Shown here in pieces: positions 6,887 to 16,020 of a stretch of DNA of 64,000 nt. Made by a program: the position numbers and the translations under genes. The stretch is from Elusimicrobiaceae bacterium (GTDB taxonomy: Bacteria; Elusimicrobiota; Elusimicrobia; Elusimicrobiales; Elusimicrobiaceae), in NCBI GenBank assembly GCA_017961295.1, contig JAGCXL010000023.1, forward strand, positions 1 to 64,000, in the 5' to 3' direction. Each line of letters begins with the position of its first letter. Position 1 is the stretch's first letter. Under the pieces are notes generated by a model. It made no database searches, had not been told where the DNA came from, and saw nothing but the letters and a program-made list of their open reading frames with translations.

Positions 6887-8593
6887 ATGGAAAATACAAA
6901 ACAATACGTCAGTTTAGCTAATAAATACCGCCCCCAAACTTTTGAAGATATGGTGGGGCAGGAAAGTATTTCCAAAACTCTGCAAAACGCATTAAAATTG
7001 GGGCGTATCGGGCACGCTTATTTATTTTATGGACCGCGCGGATGCGGTAAAACGACTACGGCGCGTATTTTGGCCAAAGCCCTAAACTGTACCGGCAGCG
7101 GGAGCAATGGGCCGACGGGCAAGCCGTGTGGAAAATGTCCGCAATGTTTGGAAATTGCCCAGAGCGCCGATTTGGATGTATTAGAATTAGATGCGGCCAG
7201 TAATACGCAAGTGGAAAAAGTACGTGAGGCGATTATTGATACGGTGGCTCTAGCCGCCAGTCGCGACCGTTTTAAAGTTTTTATTTTAGACGAAGTCCAC
7301 ATGCTTTCGGCCAGTTCGTTTAATGCGCTTTTAAAGACCATTGAAGAACCGCCGGCTCATGTGGTGTTTATCTTGGCTACAACCGAAAAACACAAAGTCC
7401 CTGCTACGATTGTCAGCCGCTGTCAGACGTTTCGTTTTCGACCTTTGACGGTGGATGAAATCAGCACGCATTTAGTGGAGCTAGCCGAAGCGGAAGGAAT
7501 TGATTTGGCCCCGGGGGCCGCTAAACTGATTGCCAAAAATGCAGGCGGAGCCATGCGTGACGGACTTACGCTTTTAGACCGCGCGATTGCCTATTGCGGG
7601 GATCATGTAGACGAAAAAGCCGTGGGCGAAATGTTGGGGCTTACCTCTAATGAACTTCTTAAAAATGCGATTTTTGCCTTGTGTCATAAAGACGGTGCAC
7701 AAATGCATGAAGTTTTTCAAACTTTGCAAACAGAAGGATTTGATGCCAACACTTTCTTAAAAGATTTGAAAAATACGCTGGGAGATTTGTTTTACTTTAC
7801 CTTGGGGCAAGGGAGTGAGCCTTTTGAAGGAGCAAGCGCTTTGGTAGAGGGAATATCGGCCGGATTTTTGGCGCGCCTAACACGCAAGCTCAATAAACTC
7901 ATAGAAGAAGTAAAATTTTCCGACAATGCGTTAGTGAGCGCGGAAGTGGGATTGTTTACCATTATGGACAGTGTACTGGATATTGATAGTTTTATCCGCC
8001 GTTTGGAAGCACTGGAGGGGGGGGAAGTTCCGCCTTCTACGCCAAGTACGCCGTTTATTCCGCCAACTAAAAAGATAGCTCCGCGAGCAACTTCTTCCAA
8101 AAAAACGGAGCCCAAAAAAGCGGTAGCTGCTGAACCAAAACCGATTATTACTCCGGCGGTGCAGACCGAACAGGTGCCGGCGTTGGATACTAAAATTTCA
8201 AACCGGCAAGTTTGGGATAAAATGATGACAAAATTTTCTTCCAGCCCATTTGTCTATGACGTGATGATTAATTCGACCGTAGAATTTACTACCCAAAACG
8301 AGTGGACCCTTACTTTTGCCACCGGCAAAGAATTTTACCAAATTCCGGCGCAACACAAACTAGCAGAGCTTTCCGCCGCGGCCAGTGAAATTTCCGGCCG
8401 AAAAATTACCATTAAACTAGTTGAAGATAAAAAAGTAGCGCCTGTTAAAGCGGATGTAAAACAAAAAGAAGCACATTTCATTTCCGATGAAGAACCTTTT
8501 GCTACGGGACCGTTTGACTCGGTTGAAGCGGCAAAAACCCCGGAAGAAATAAAAGAAATCTTAGAGATAATTCCCGGAGAGTTACTTGCTTAA
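6887..8593 (+). CDS. dnaX: DNA polymerase III subunit tau (possibly also gamma)
   Basis: This is the clamp-loader ATPase subunit of the replicative polymerase, 568 residues. Walker A GPRGCGKT is at 49-56, the zinc module cysteines at 68, 81, 84 and 87, DEVH at 135-138 and sensor-1 ATTEK near 164-168. Domain III ends near residue 375, followed by a Pro/Lys-rich linker and a C-terminal domain corresponding to the polymerase-binding tau region. The ATG at 6887 has GAGG 6 bp upstream; a TTG at 6881 is a less likely start. recR overlaps the end. Homopolymer tracts at 8017-8024 (G8) and 8099-8105 (A7) just after domain III could yield a short gamma form. Confidence 0.97.
   Translation: MENTKQYVSLANKYRPQTFEDMVGQESISKTLQNALKLGRIGHAYLFYGPRGCGKTTTARILAKALNCTGSGSNGPTGKPCGKCPQCLEIAQSADLDVLELDAASNTQVEKVREAIIDTVALAASRDRFKVFILDEVHMLSASSFNALLKTIEEPPAHVVFILATTEKHKVPATIVSRCQTFRFRPLTVDEISTHLVELAEAEGIDLAPGAAKLIAKNAGGAMRDGLTLLDRAIAYCGDHVDEKAVGEMLGLTSNELLKNAIFALCHKDGAQMHEVFQTLQTEGFDANTFLKDLKNTLGDLFYFTLGQGSEPFEGASALVEGISAGFLARLTRKLNKLIEEVKFSDNALVSAEVGLFTIMDSVLDIDSFIRRLEALEGGEVPPSTPSTPFIPPTKKIAPRATSSKKTEPKKAVAAEPKPIITPAVQTEQVPALDTKISNRQVWDKMMTKFSSSPFVYDVMINSTVEFTTQNEWTLTFATGKEFYQIPAQHKLAELSAAASEISGRKITIKLVEDKKVAPVKADVKQKEAHFISDEEPFATGPFDSVEAAKTPEEIKEILEIIPGELLA
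8017..8133 (+). other. Candidate frameshift or slippage sites for a short gamma form of DnaX
   Basis: A run of eight G (8017-8024) is phased G|GGG|GGG relative to the reading frame, an all-identical -1 slippery heptamer. The -1 frame then stops at 8068-8070. A run of seven A (8099-8105) lies 75 bp on, and the -1 frame there ends at TGA 8131-8133. Either event would truncate the protein just past domain III, as in the gamma subunits of other bacteria. No strong stimulatory hairpin was found. Confidence 0.35.
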
Positions 8594-9188
8594 TATCCGT
8601 CCGTTAGATAGACTTGTGCGTGCATTAAAACGACTGCCCGGTGTGGGACCGCGTCAGGCAGAACGCTTTGCTTCGTATTTTTTACGCGCAAGCCAGGGTG
8701 AGGTAGACGAATTTGTCACGGCACTTAGCGAAATGAAAAATTCAGTGGTGCTTTGTCCCAAATGCTTTGCTTATAGCGAAGGGGGGTTGTGCGAAATCTG
8801 CCAGGATTCTTCGCGCGATGAGAGCCAAATTTGTGTAGTGGAAGACCCGCAGGATATTGAAGCCATTGAAAAAACAGGTGCGTATAAGGGACTATATCAC
8901 GTGTTACATGGCGCCATTTCCCCCATGGAAGGACGAGGAGCCGAACACGTAAAAGTGCGTGAATTATTAGCCCGCGTACAACAAGCGAGACCCCAAATTA
9001 AAGAAATAATTTTAGCGACGGACCCGGATAGCGAGGGAGAAACGACCGCTTTATATTTAGCGGATTTATTACGTGGGCAGGTAGAACAAGTAACACGTAT
9101 TGGCTATGGCGTTCCTTTAGGCGGAGATATTGATTATATGGACGAGATGACGTTGGGCTATTCACTCAAAGGGCGTACTAAAATATAA
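8586..9188 (+). CDS. recR: Recombination mediator protein RecR
   Basis: This 200-residue RecFOR-pathway protein helps load RecA onto SSB-coated gapped DNA. The helix-hairpin-helix region RLPGVGPRQAERFA is at about 16-29. A Cys4 zinc motif uses C57, C60, C69 and C72, and a Toprim domain with ATDPDSEGE lies near 145-153. Translation starts at TTG (8586), overlapping the dnaX stop by 8 bp, with GGAG at 8576-8579. Later starts would remove the conserved N-terminus. dnaX-recR is a very common pairing; the small ybaB gene often found between them is absent. Confidence 0.97.
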   Translation: MLNIRPLDRLVRALKRLPGVGPRQAERFASYFLRASQGEVDEFVTALSEMKNSVVLCPKCFAYSEGGLCEICQDSSRDESQICVVEDPQDIEAIEKTGAYKGLYHVLHGAISPMEGRGAEHVKVRELLARVQQARPQIKEIILATDPDSEGETTALYLADLLRGQVEQVTRIGYGVPLGGDIDYMDEMTLGYSLKGRTKI

Positions 9189-9223
9189 GTTTTTTCTCAA
9201 TTTGGCGTTTTCTCAATTAATTT

Positions 9224-11080
9224 ATGCATCCTGATACTTATAAACGCCCTCTTTTATTTTTGCTTATTTCCCTGATTATAGGGATTTCGTTTTTCTATAA
9301 ACCTAAACCGGGGCCCCGGGATGTTTACACATTTCTGCCACAAAAAACAGTAACGCTCACCGGGCGAGTAGAAGGGTTTTATACGGCTAAACCCAAGTCA
9401 AATAATGTAATCCTAAAAGTGCTTTCTGTGGACGGCAAGCCTGCCGGCGGGAAGGTATATGCGCGATTGCCCGATTTTGAGCCGCAATGGAAAGATACCT
9501 TGCGGATAACGGGACGGTTACAAGAACCGTATGGAATAGATTTAATCGGTAATTTTAACTGGCGCAAATATTTGGCGCACAAATACGTATTTACTGAAAT
9601 AAAAAGTGAGAGCGTTTCCATAATAAAACCGGCGGCGTGGCCGTGGCGTGTGTTGCGTAGCGTACGCGAAGATATTTTGCGTGTATTTAATGAAAATTTT
9701 GAGCCTTCGTTAGCACACATTGCGGGGGGAGTATTGCTTGGCGAACGGGGCGATTTAACGCCGGAACTATTTACCGCATTTCAAGATAGTGGAGCTATCC
9801 ACTTGTTAGTGGCTTCCGGAGGAAATGTAGGGTTTGTTACACTTATGACCCTAGCGTTTTGCGGGTTATTAGGGATAGGGCGCAAGAAAGCGTTGAGGGT
9901 TACTTTGTTGATAGCCGGAGTCTATACTTTAATCGCCGGAGCAGATGCCCCACTGATGCGGGCGTATTTCATGACAATCTGCGCTGTAGTAGGTTATTAT
10001 TTGGGGCGTAATAGTGGCGTATGGCAAGGGCTTATCCTTTCGTGCGTGGTAATTTTAATTTGGCAGCCAGCCTCTTTGTTTGAGACAGGGTTTGAAATGT
10101 CTTTCTTGGCTACGGCGGGATTAATCATGGGATTAGCTAATTACCCGGTTCCCGCGAAGTGGCCGAAAATTGCCCGGTTTTTTGCGCAAATTTTTGTGGC
10201 TACGCTATCGGTACAGCTGGTATTACTCCCTATATTTACCAATGTGTTTTATAAAGTGTCGTTGACGGGGCTTGCTGCCAACATGGTACTGGTGCCGTTG
10301 GCATCGGTGCTTTTGGCACTTAGTTTTGCTTATTACGTGCTTAGTGTGCTACACGTGAAGATTTTGCTTTATTACCCAACGGTATTTTTCTTGGAAATTT
10401 TCCAAAAGTTAGTAGAATTTTTTGCCGGGTTTTCGTTTTCGTCTGTTCCCGTAACGGCTTGGGGCGTAGCAGCTATTGTAGCGTATTATGCGGTGTTGTT
10501 TTGGGTGTTTCATATACCGCAAAAAGCTTTTGCCAAAAAATTGCTAATTCCCACAGTAGTAATCATCCTGGGGGCGTTGAGCTTGCAAATTTATAATAAC
10601 AGTCAAACAAAAGTGTATATTTTGGATGAGTGGTACAAAAATACAGTACTTGTGAAAACCGACGGTAACTTGTTTGTGGTGGGGCCGCAACTGAACCCGG
10701 AGAAAATCCAAAATGCGCTACGCAAAGTGGGATATTTAAAGGCACAGGCCGTATTTATTACGGAGATAAAACCGTCTAAATTTAATTATACGGGGTTGGC
10801 TTCACTCGTCGTTTATCCGTTTGAAAATAATTGGCCCGAAGAAACGGACTGGACATTTGGCAAAACTTCCGTTAAACTAATATGGGGGTTACATGAAACG
10901 CAAACGGGGCGTTTGTGGCAAAATGTGGGATATAGCGGAAGCGAAAAAGATGACGTGTCTTATTGTTTTGCCGTTAAAAAGCAAACGGAATTTTGCGTGG
11001 GAGCCGCTGCTGAATTTGTACGCCTGCAAAACCGAAGTATTGAACCGGTACTCAACCACACGGTGGAGGTAAGGTTGTGA
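9224..11080 (+). CDS. comEC: ComEC/Rec2-family DNA uptake channel protein with degenerate C-terminal domain
   Basis: The 618-residue protein matches the inner-membrane channel for transforming DNA. It has an N-terminal OB-like domain (about 40-130) after one membrane helix. The Competence domain contains GVLLGERGDL and HLLVASGGNVGF, and many membrane helices run to about residue 450. The C-terminal part (about 460-618) sits where many ComEC proteins have a metallo-beta-lactamase domain. Here it is short and lacks any HxHxDH zinc motif, so it cannot be an active hydrolase. No Shine-Dalgarno site precedes the ATG, and the 35 bp before it contain a near-direct repeat of TTTCTCAATT. The stop overlaps the GTG start of the next gene. 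Confidence 0.9.
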   Translation: MHPDTYKRPLLFLLISLIIGISFFYKPKPGPRDVYTFLPQKTVTLTGRVEGFYTAKPKSNNVILKVLSVDGKPAGGKVYARLPDFEPQWKDTLRITGRLQEPYGIDLIGNFNWRKYLAHKYVFTEIKSESVSIIKPAAWPWRVLRSVREDILRVFNENFEPSLAHIAGGVLLGERGDLTPELFTAFQDSGAIHLLVASGGNVGFVTLMTLAFCGLLGIGRKKALRVTLLIAGVYTLIAGADAPLMRAYFMTICAVVGYYLGRNSGVWQGLILSCVVILIWQPASLFETGFEMSFLATAGLIMGLANYPVPAKWPKIARFFAQIFVATLSVQLVLLPIFTNVFYKVSLTGLAANMVLVPLASVLLALSFAYYVLSVLHVKILLYYPTVFFLEIFQKLVEFFAGFSFSSVPVTAWGVAAIVAYYAVLFWVFHIPQKAFAKKLLIPTVVIILGALSLQIYNNSQTKVYILDEWYKNTVLVKTDGNLFVVGPQLNPEKIQNALRKVGYLKAQAVFITEIKPSKFNYTGLASLVVYPFENNWPEETDWTFGKTSVKLIWGLHETQTGRLWQNVGYSGSEKDDVSYCFAVKKQTEFCVGAAAEFVRLQNRSIEPVLNHTVEVRL

Positions 11081-11565
11081 AAAAAGATGATATTTTAAAA
11101 CATATTTATTTTTTAAACGAAGCCATTAAAGAAGCCCGTAAAGGTATGAAAGCCAATGCGGGGGGACCATTTGGGGCGGTAGTTGTAAAAAACGGGAAAA
11201 TTGTGGCGCGTGGGCACAATTGCGTAACTTCTACCAATGATCCAACTGCTCATGCCGAAATGATGGCGATTCGAGCCGCTTGCAAAAAGTTGAAAAGTTT
11301 TGAGCTGAAGGGTTGTATTATTTATTCCTCCTGTGAACCTTGCCCGATGTGTTTGGGAGCTATTTATTGGGCACGTCCAAAAGCACTGTATTATGCGGCG
11401 GATCGGATGCGCGCGGCGGCCTCCAACTTTGATGATGCCGTGATTTACCGCGAAGTACCTTTGTCACCCGGCAAACGTACATTACCTACGGTGTGTATTA
11501 AGATTCCGGGGCATCATGTGCCTTTTGATGAGTGGGACGCCAAAGAAAACAAGACGGAGTATTAA
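11077..11565 (+). CDS. guaD: Guanine deaminase (cytidine-deaminase superfamily)
   Basis: The 162-residue protein converts guanine to xanthine. It closely follows the Bacillus GuaD pattern: GGPFGAVVVK, NDPTAHAEMMAIR, SSCEPCPMCLGAIYWARPKALYYAA, and a C-terminal tail ending in K-x-E-Y. Zinc ligands are H59, C89 and C92, and E61 is the proton shuttle. The long C-terminal tail fits guanine deaminase rather than tRNA-specific TadA. The GTG start overlaps the comEC stop (GTGA), with GGAGG at about 11064-11068. Its link to comEC is unclear; a role in recycling bases from imported DNA is only a guess. Confidence 0.88.
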   Translation: MKKDDILKHIYFLNEAIKEARKGMKANAGGPFGAVVVKNGKIVARGHNCVTSTNDPTAHAEMMAIRAACKKLKSFELKGCIIYSSCEPCPMCLGAIYWARPKALYYAADRMRAAASNFDDAVIYREVPLSPGKRTLPTVCIKIPGHHVPFDEWDAKENKTEY

Positions 11566-11570
11566 AAAGC

Positions 11571-11585
11571 TACAATATCAATATG
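11571..11585 (+). promoter_or_regulatory. -10 box abutting the rsmE start (predicted leaderless)
   Basis: TACAAT at 11571-11576 is followed by 6 nt and then the ATG at 11583. No Shine-Dalgarno site lies close to the ATG. The same eight bases (TACAATAT) precede the gene at 546 at the same distance. Confidence 0.55.
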
Positions 11586-12278
11586 CCTCAGTATTTTGCC
11601 GATATTAAACCGACGGAGTTCTTTTTAACGGATGCGGAAGCGCACCACGCGTGCGTGGTTGCGCGTCATAAAGAGGGAGATGTGATTCGGGTGTTTGACG
11701 GCACGGGAAAGCAATTTATGGGGCGCATTGAAAAAGTGCAGAAAAAATTCGTGCGCGGTACGCTTTTAAACCCATGCCCGGTACGTAAAGTGGCACTTGA
11801 TTTAACGTTGGCATTTGTACCTAACTCTCGCATTGGGTTAGAAGAAGTATTAGACAAGGGAACTCAACTGGGTGTAAGTGTATTTTTGCCGATTCTTTCC
11901 GCGCGCAGCGAATATGATGTTTTAAAGAAATTTGACGGTAAAAACGAACGGTGGCACCAAATTATGGTGTCTGCCTGCAAGCAATGTGATACACCGTTTA
12001 TTCCGCAAATTTTATCCCCTGTAAAGTTGGAACAGGCCCTTGCGCAAACCGGGCCGGCTTTACTGGCTTATGAGGCCGAATTTACGCATACGCTTTTTTG
12101 GGGCATGGCTCAACTTAAAAATCCGCATGCGGTGCGCGTGTATGTGGGTCCGGCAGGTGGGTGGACGGATGAAGAGGTTTCGTTGGCTAAAAGTCGCGGT
12201 GTACTACCTGTTACCTTGGGTGTGAATATTTTACGTGCCGAAACGGCGTGCCTGGCAGTGGCTGCCAAATTATTATGA
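11583..12278 (+). CDS. rsmE: 16S rRNA (uracil-1498-N3)-methyltransferase
   Basis: The 231-residue protein has an N-terminal PUA-like domain (H-H-A-C-V-V-A-R-H..GD.I..FDGTG) and a C-terminal SPOUT domain with the deep-knot motif YVGPAGGWTDEEV. The ending LGVNILRAETACLAV is diagnostic (family LG..ILR.ETA). It methylates U1498 of 16S rRNA in the 30S subunit using S-adenosylmethionine. An upstream in-frame ATG at 11532 would overlap guaD and add residues with no family match, so 11583 is chosen. The stop overlaps the mtaB start by 4 bp. Confidence 0.95.
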   Translation: MPQYFADIKPTEFFLTDAEAHHACVVARHKEGDVIRVFDGTGKQFMGRIEKVQKKFVRGTLLNPCPVRKVALDLTLAFVPNSRIGLEEVLDKGTQLGVSVFLPILSARSEYDVLKKFDGKNERWHQIMVSACKQCDTPFIPQILSPVKLEQALAQTGPALLAYEAEFTHTLFWGMAQLKNPHAVRVYVGPAGGWTDEEVSLAKSRGVLPVTLGVNILRAETACLAVAAKLL

Positions 12279-13504
12279 GTACTTTTTTTATTAAAACCTT
12301 CGGGTGCCGTGTCAATCAAGTAGAAAGCCAAGCTATTTTGGAGCAATTTAAACGTGCCGGATTGGTTCCTGCCGAGAGTTTTGAAACGGCAGATATTTGT
12401 TTGTTAAATACCTGCAGCGTCACCCACCAAGCCGATAAAGATGTAGAAAAATTAATTCGCCAAATTTTACGCCGCAATCCCCATGCGCGGCTGGTATTAA
12501 CCGGTTGCTACGCAGCTACCCACAAAGCCCATATTCAGCAAACATTTCCAACGGCAGAAATCGTGGGAAAATATGATTTGGGGAGTGTTTTATTTGAGCA
12601 AAAGGATATTTGTTGGACGGTGTCCGGCCATGAAGGGCACAGCCGCGCATTTATTAAAATCCAAGATGGATGCGATAATTTTTGTTCGTACTGTATTGTA
12701 CCGTATGCGCGCCAAGAAAAACGATCCAAGCCGGTAGCAGATGTGTTAAGCGAAATTGCGCAACTGGTGCAAAACGGATTTTTGGAAATAGTGCTTACCG
12801 GCATTAATATCGGCAATTATTTGTGCCCCAAAACCGGAGCCGATTTGGCGGCGTTGTGTGAACAAATTGCGCAGCTGCCGGGTAAATTCCGGGTGCGGTT
12901 TTCGTCCATAGAATTGCCTACGGTAACGGACGCAATTATTGCGCAAATGCATAAAAACCCAAAACGGTTTTGCAATTATTTTCACTTACCGCTGCAAGCG
13001 GGGTGCGATAAAATTTTGGTCGACATGAACCGTCACTACACGACGGCAGATTATGCCAAACGTGTGGAAGATTTGCGCCGGGAAGTGCCGCAAATTGGTA
13101 TTTTTGCCGACGTTATTGCCGGATATCCTACCGAAACAGAAGCCGATTTTGAAACAACCTATGCGTTTATTAAAATGCAACGCTTAGCCGGGTTGCACGT
13201 GTTTAGTTATTCCCCGCGCCCCGGTACTCCGGCCGCGAAACTACCGCAACTTCCGCCCGAAGAAATTAAACGCCGCGCCGATAAATTGCGTACCCTGGAC
13301 AAAGAATTACGCGCCGCCTTTGCGGCCGGTTTGGTGGGCACGCAGCAAGAAGTGTTTATAGAAGAGAAAAAAGGCCAAAACGTGCATGGCATTTCCTCTA
13401 ACTTTCAGCAAGTGTTACTTCCTTCAAATACACAAGTACAGGGTTTGGTACGCGTAAAAGTGGTACGTGCGCAAGAAAATGTGTGCTACGGGGAAGTGGT
13501 TTAA
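12275..13504 (+). CDS. mtaB: tRNA t6A37 methylthiotransferase MtaB
   Basis: This 409-residue radical-SAM enzyme of the MiaB family converts t6A37 of tRNA to ms2t6A. The N-terminal UPF0004 domain begins FFIKTFGCRVNQVESQ, with cluster cysteines at residue 11, in LNTCS and in LTGCYA. The radical-SAM CxxxCxxC lies in GCDNFCSYCIVPYAR. GCRVNQ rather than the MiaB/RimO-type motif marks the MtaB branch. It overlaps rsmE by ATGA, so both RNA-modification genes are translationally coupled. It ends 16 bp from the convergent nagZ with no obvious terminator between them. Confidence 0.93.
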   Translation: MSTFFIKTFGCRVNQVESQAILEQFKRAGLVPAESFETADICLLNTCSVTHQADKDVEKLIRQILRRNPHARLVLTGCYAATHKAHIQQTFPTAEIVGKYDLGSVLFEQKDICWTVSGHEGHSRAFIKIQDGCDNFCSYCIVPYARQEKRSKPVADVLSEIAQLVQNGFLEIVLTGINIGNYLCPKTGADLAALCEQIAQLPGKFRVRFSSIELPTVTDAIIAQMHKNPKRFCNYFHLPLQAGCDKILVDMNRHYTTADYAKRVEDLRREVPQIGIFADVIAGYPTETEADFETTYAFIKMQRLAGLHVFSYSPRPGTPAAKLPQLPPEEIKRRADKLRTLDKELRAAFAAGLVGTQQEVFIEEKKGQNVHGISSNFQQVLLPSNTQVQGLVRVKVVRAQENVCYGEVV

Positions 13505-13520
13505 AAGCTACGTCCAAATT

Positions 13521-14945
13521 TTATAATTTCATGGGAAGTTTGCCTACCGGTTCAAACAGTCCCATTACACACTCGGCGGCGGCTTGTTGAAATACCGGCG
13601 AGGGACTAAAGGCCAACAGTTGCCCCTCTGTGTTGACGTTGCGTGCGGCAAAGGGATTAGCAAAACAAATTAGCAGTGTGCGCCGTACATTTTTAACGGC
13701 GTTATTAACAAAATTAGTTTCTTCTTCGGTAAGGCCGATTTTCCCCGAAAAGGGTTTATAGCGGCGCCAAAATAAAATAATCAGCGTATCTGTTTCTTGC
13801 GGGGATTTAAAATCTTCGGTAATAATTCCGTAAGCGCGCAAGGTGTCAATAAACGGAACGGAAGAAAAATTTTCATCATTTCCTACATTTAACAAATGTA
13901 CCGTATCCCCCGGCTCTACCGGCGGGAAATGCCCCAAGGGAACAAGGGCCTTGCGCGCAACCCGTTGCGAAAATTCCGCCGCCGAAAACGGAACTTTGCG
14001 TGCTGTAGCGGCCAGTTCATCTGCCTGGGCGCAAAGCTCATTAAGTACACGCTCGGCCCGCTTTAAAATTTCGTCCGGAAATACTTGCAATTTCAAAAAT
14101 TCAATGAGTTCCATGGGCTTTTGCGGTACTAAAAGGATATGGGCGCCGGCGTCTAAAGCTTGCAGGGCAGCTTGTTTTTCATCCCCTAGTGCTTTCATAA
14201 GAAGGGCATCTGTGCATACACAGCGGGTAAAACCCATAGTTTGTTGTAGCAATCCGTGGATAATTGTTTTGGAAACGGAAGCAGGGTTTTTGTTATCTAA
14301 CGTAGGAACCAATAAGTGGCCTGCCATGACGCTATGAGCGAAAGGCAAAAGATGCACAAAAGGAACGAGGGTTTCGTTTTGCAATTGGGTAAGCGTATCC
14401 GTTACCACCGGCATGGCCATGTGAGAGTCGGTAGTTGTATTGCCATGACCCGGAAAATGTTTTAAGCAGTTTAAAGCACCCCCTTGCGCGAGTCCCTTCA
14501 TAAAGGCACCGGCCAGGCGAGTAACTTGTTGGGGGTCGGCACCGAAAGAACGGGTGTTTACAATGGGATTGGCTGCGTTATTGGCTAAATCCACGACGGG
14601 GGCAAAGACCCAATCTACTCCAATGCGTAACGCCTCACGTGCGGTGATGTACCCTTTTTCTAACGCTAACGCTTCATCTTCTGTGGCACCCAGGGCTAAA
14701 TTGGAAGGCAAAAGTTCGGCGTCCGGCAGCCAACGGCCCAGGCCGTCTTCGTAATCTGCGGCGATTAAAATGCGCGGCAGGGGAGAGGCGGCGCGTAACT
14801 TGCGCGTTAACGTGGCCACCCTAGTTTTAGTGCCGCCGTAAAGGCAAAAACCGCCTACCCCGGCACGTGCTAACGCAAGGGCTTCTTCTTCGGGGGTTTT
14901 GTCAAACCAAAACCCGGGGAACACTAAACGGGCGGTGTTAAGCAT
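13521..14945 (-). CDS. nagZ: Beta-N-acetylhexosaminidase (GH3, NagZ-like)
   Basis: The 474-residue protein is a glycoside hydrolase family 3 enzyme that removes GlcNAc from GlcNAc-anhydroMurNAc (peptides) during cell-wall recycling. It has the NagZ signature KHFPGHGNTTTDSHMAMP, whose DSH histidine is the acid/base, and the nucleophile aspartate in CVCTDALLMKAL. No signal peptide is seen, which fits a cytoplasmic recycling enzyme. About 110 residues follow the catalytic barrel, longer than in minimal NagZ. It is the last gene of a five-gene operon and overlaps anmK by 8 bp, with GAAGG as ribosome site. The operon context strongly supports the recycling role. Confidence 0.92.
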   Translation of the reverse strand: MLNTARLVFPGFWFDKTPEEEALALARAGVGGFCLYGGTKTRVATLTRKLRAASPLPRILIAADYEDGLGRWLPDAELLPSNLALGATEDEALALEKGYITAREALRIGVDWVFAPVVDLANNAANPIVNTRSFGADPQQVTRLAGAFMKGLAQGGALNCLKHFPGHGNTTTDSHMAMPVVTDTLTQLQNETLVPFVHLLPFAHSVMAGHLLVPTLDNKNPASVSKTIIHGLLQQTMGFTRCVCTDALLMKALGDEKQAALQALDAGAHILLVPQKPMELIEFLKLQVFPDEILKRAERVLNELCAQADELAATARKVPFSAAEFSQRVARKALVPLGHFPPVEPGDTVHLLNVGNDENFSSVPFIDTLRAYGIITEDFKSPQETDTLIILFWRRYKPFSGKIGLTEEETNFVNNAVKNVRRTLLICFANPFAARNVNTEGQLLAFSPSPVFQQAAAECVMGLFEPVGKLPMKL

Positions 14946-16020
14946 AGGTTACCTTCCCTAGGATAGCATTTTTTCGCGCTCCGGTGGCGGATGCACAGTG
15001 ATTTGTTTTGTGTTGCAAACATAACCAAGCAAACAAGGCAAAAGCTGCAGCTTCCTTGGCTTGCGGATCAATGCCGTGGGCGGCGGAAGTGGTAATCTTT
15101 ACGAGCGGTAAAAGCTCTTGTAAAAAACGCATGAGTGTTTTGTTGTAAAAACCGCCGCCGCTGATGATAAGTTCTTTTGGTGCCGGTTTAGGCACAAAAC
15201 AGAAAATATTTTGGGCAATGCACGCGGCAGTAAAATATGTGAGTGTGGCCAATAAATCGTATGAATTTTTAATAGGAAAATATTTCTTTAAATAGGCAAA
15301 CCCGTACGTATTTTTATCTAAACTTTTAGGCGGTTTTTGATTGAAAAATTTTTGTTTTAACAGCTTGTTTACAAGTGTTTTGTCGGGTGTTCCTTTTGCG
15401 GCAAGAGCCCCGTTTTTATCAAACGGTTTTTTAAAGTAATGTTGGCAAGCCAAATCAATAAGCGTATTGCCGGGGCCGCAATCAAAACCGATAATTTTAC
15501 TGTTTTTACCGATGACAGATAAATTGGAAATGCCCCCGATATTTAGAAGCATTTTGGGGGATTTTTGCCCAAAAACATATTGGTCAAAGAATGGAATTAA
15601 AGGGGCTCCCTGTCCACCTAATGCCATATCCATCGCTCGAAAATCACTCACTACCGGGACATGAAACGCGACCGCCAAAAAAGACGGTTCGCCAATTTGC
15701 AGGGTGTTAGGTGGAGTATCTTGCGGGCCATGATAAATCGTTTGTCCGTGCATCCCTATCGCGGCGATTTGAGAAGAAGACAAGTGAAAATCTTTTAAAA
15801 ATTTTTTTACAGTTTGGGCGTAATAGATACCGATTTGATAATGTAGTTTGCTTAATTGGGAGGCAGTCAGTTTGTACGCGGTTAAGAGTTTTTGTTGAAA
15901 AATTTTTTCGTACGGATAATTTTTACAATGTATGATTTGAAACGGCTTTGGGTATATGGCACAGATGGTAAGTCCGTCGGCACTGGTACCACTCATGAGC
16001 CCTAAAACCAGTTTATGCAT
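14938..16020 (-). CDS. anmK: Anhydro-N-acetylmuramic acid kinase
   Basis: The 360-residue kinase phosphorylates and opens 1,6-anhydroMurNAc to MurNAc-6-phosphate. Family hallmarks are the N-terminal GLMSGTSADGL, MHGQTIYH, and GFDCGPGNTLIDLAC for ATP/substrate binding. The ATG at 16020 has GGAGG 6 bp upstream; a start 5 codons earlier is possible but breaks that spacing. It overlaps murQ by 8 bp and nagZ by 8 bp. Its product is the MurQ substrate, so adjacent genes encode consecutive steps. Confidence 0.96.
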   Translation of the reverse strand: MHKLVLGLMSGTSADGLTICAIYPKPFQIIHCKNYPYEKIFQQKLLTAYKLTASQLSKLHYQIGIYYAQTVKKFLKDFHLSSSQIAAIGMHGQTIYHGPQDTPPNTLQIGEPSFLAVAFHVPVVSDFRAMDMALGGQGAPLIPFFDQYVFGQKSPKMLLNIGGISNLSVIGKNSKIIGFDCGPGNTLIDLACQHYFKKPFDKNGALAAKGTPDKTLVNKLLKQKFFNQKPPKSLDKNTYGFAYLKKYFPIKNSYDLLATLTYFTAACIAQNIFCFVPKPAPKELIISGGGFYNKTLMRFLQELLPLVKITTSAAHGIDPQAKEAAAFALFAWLCLQHKTNHCASATGARKNAILGKVTYA

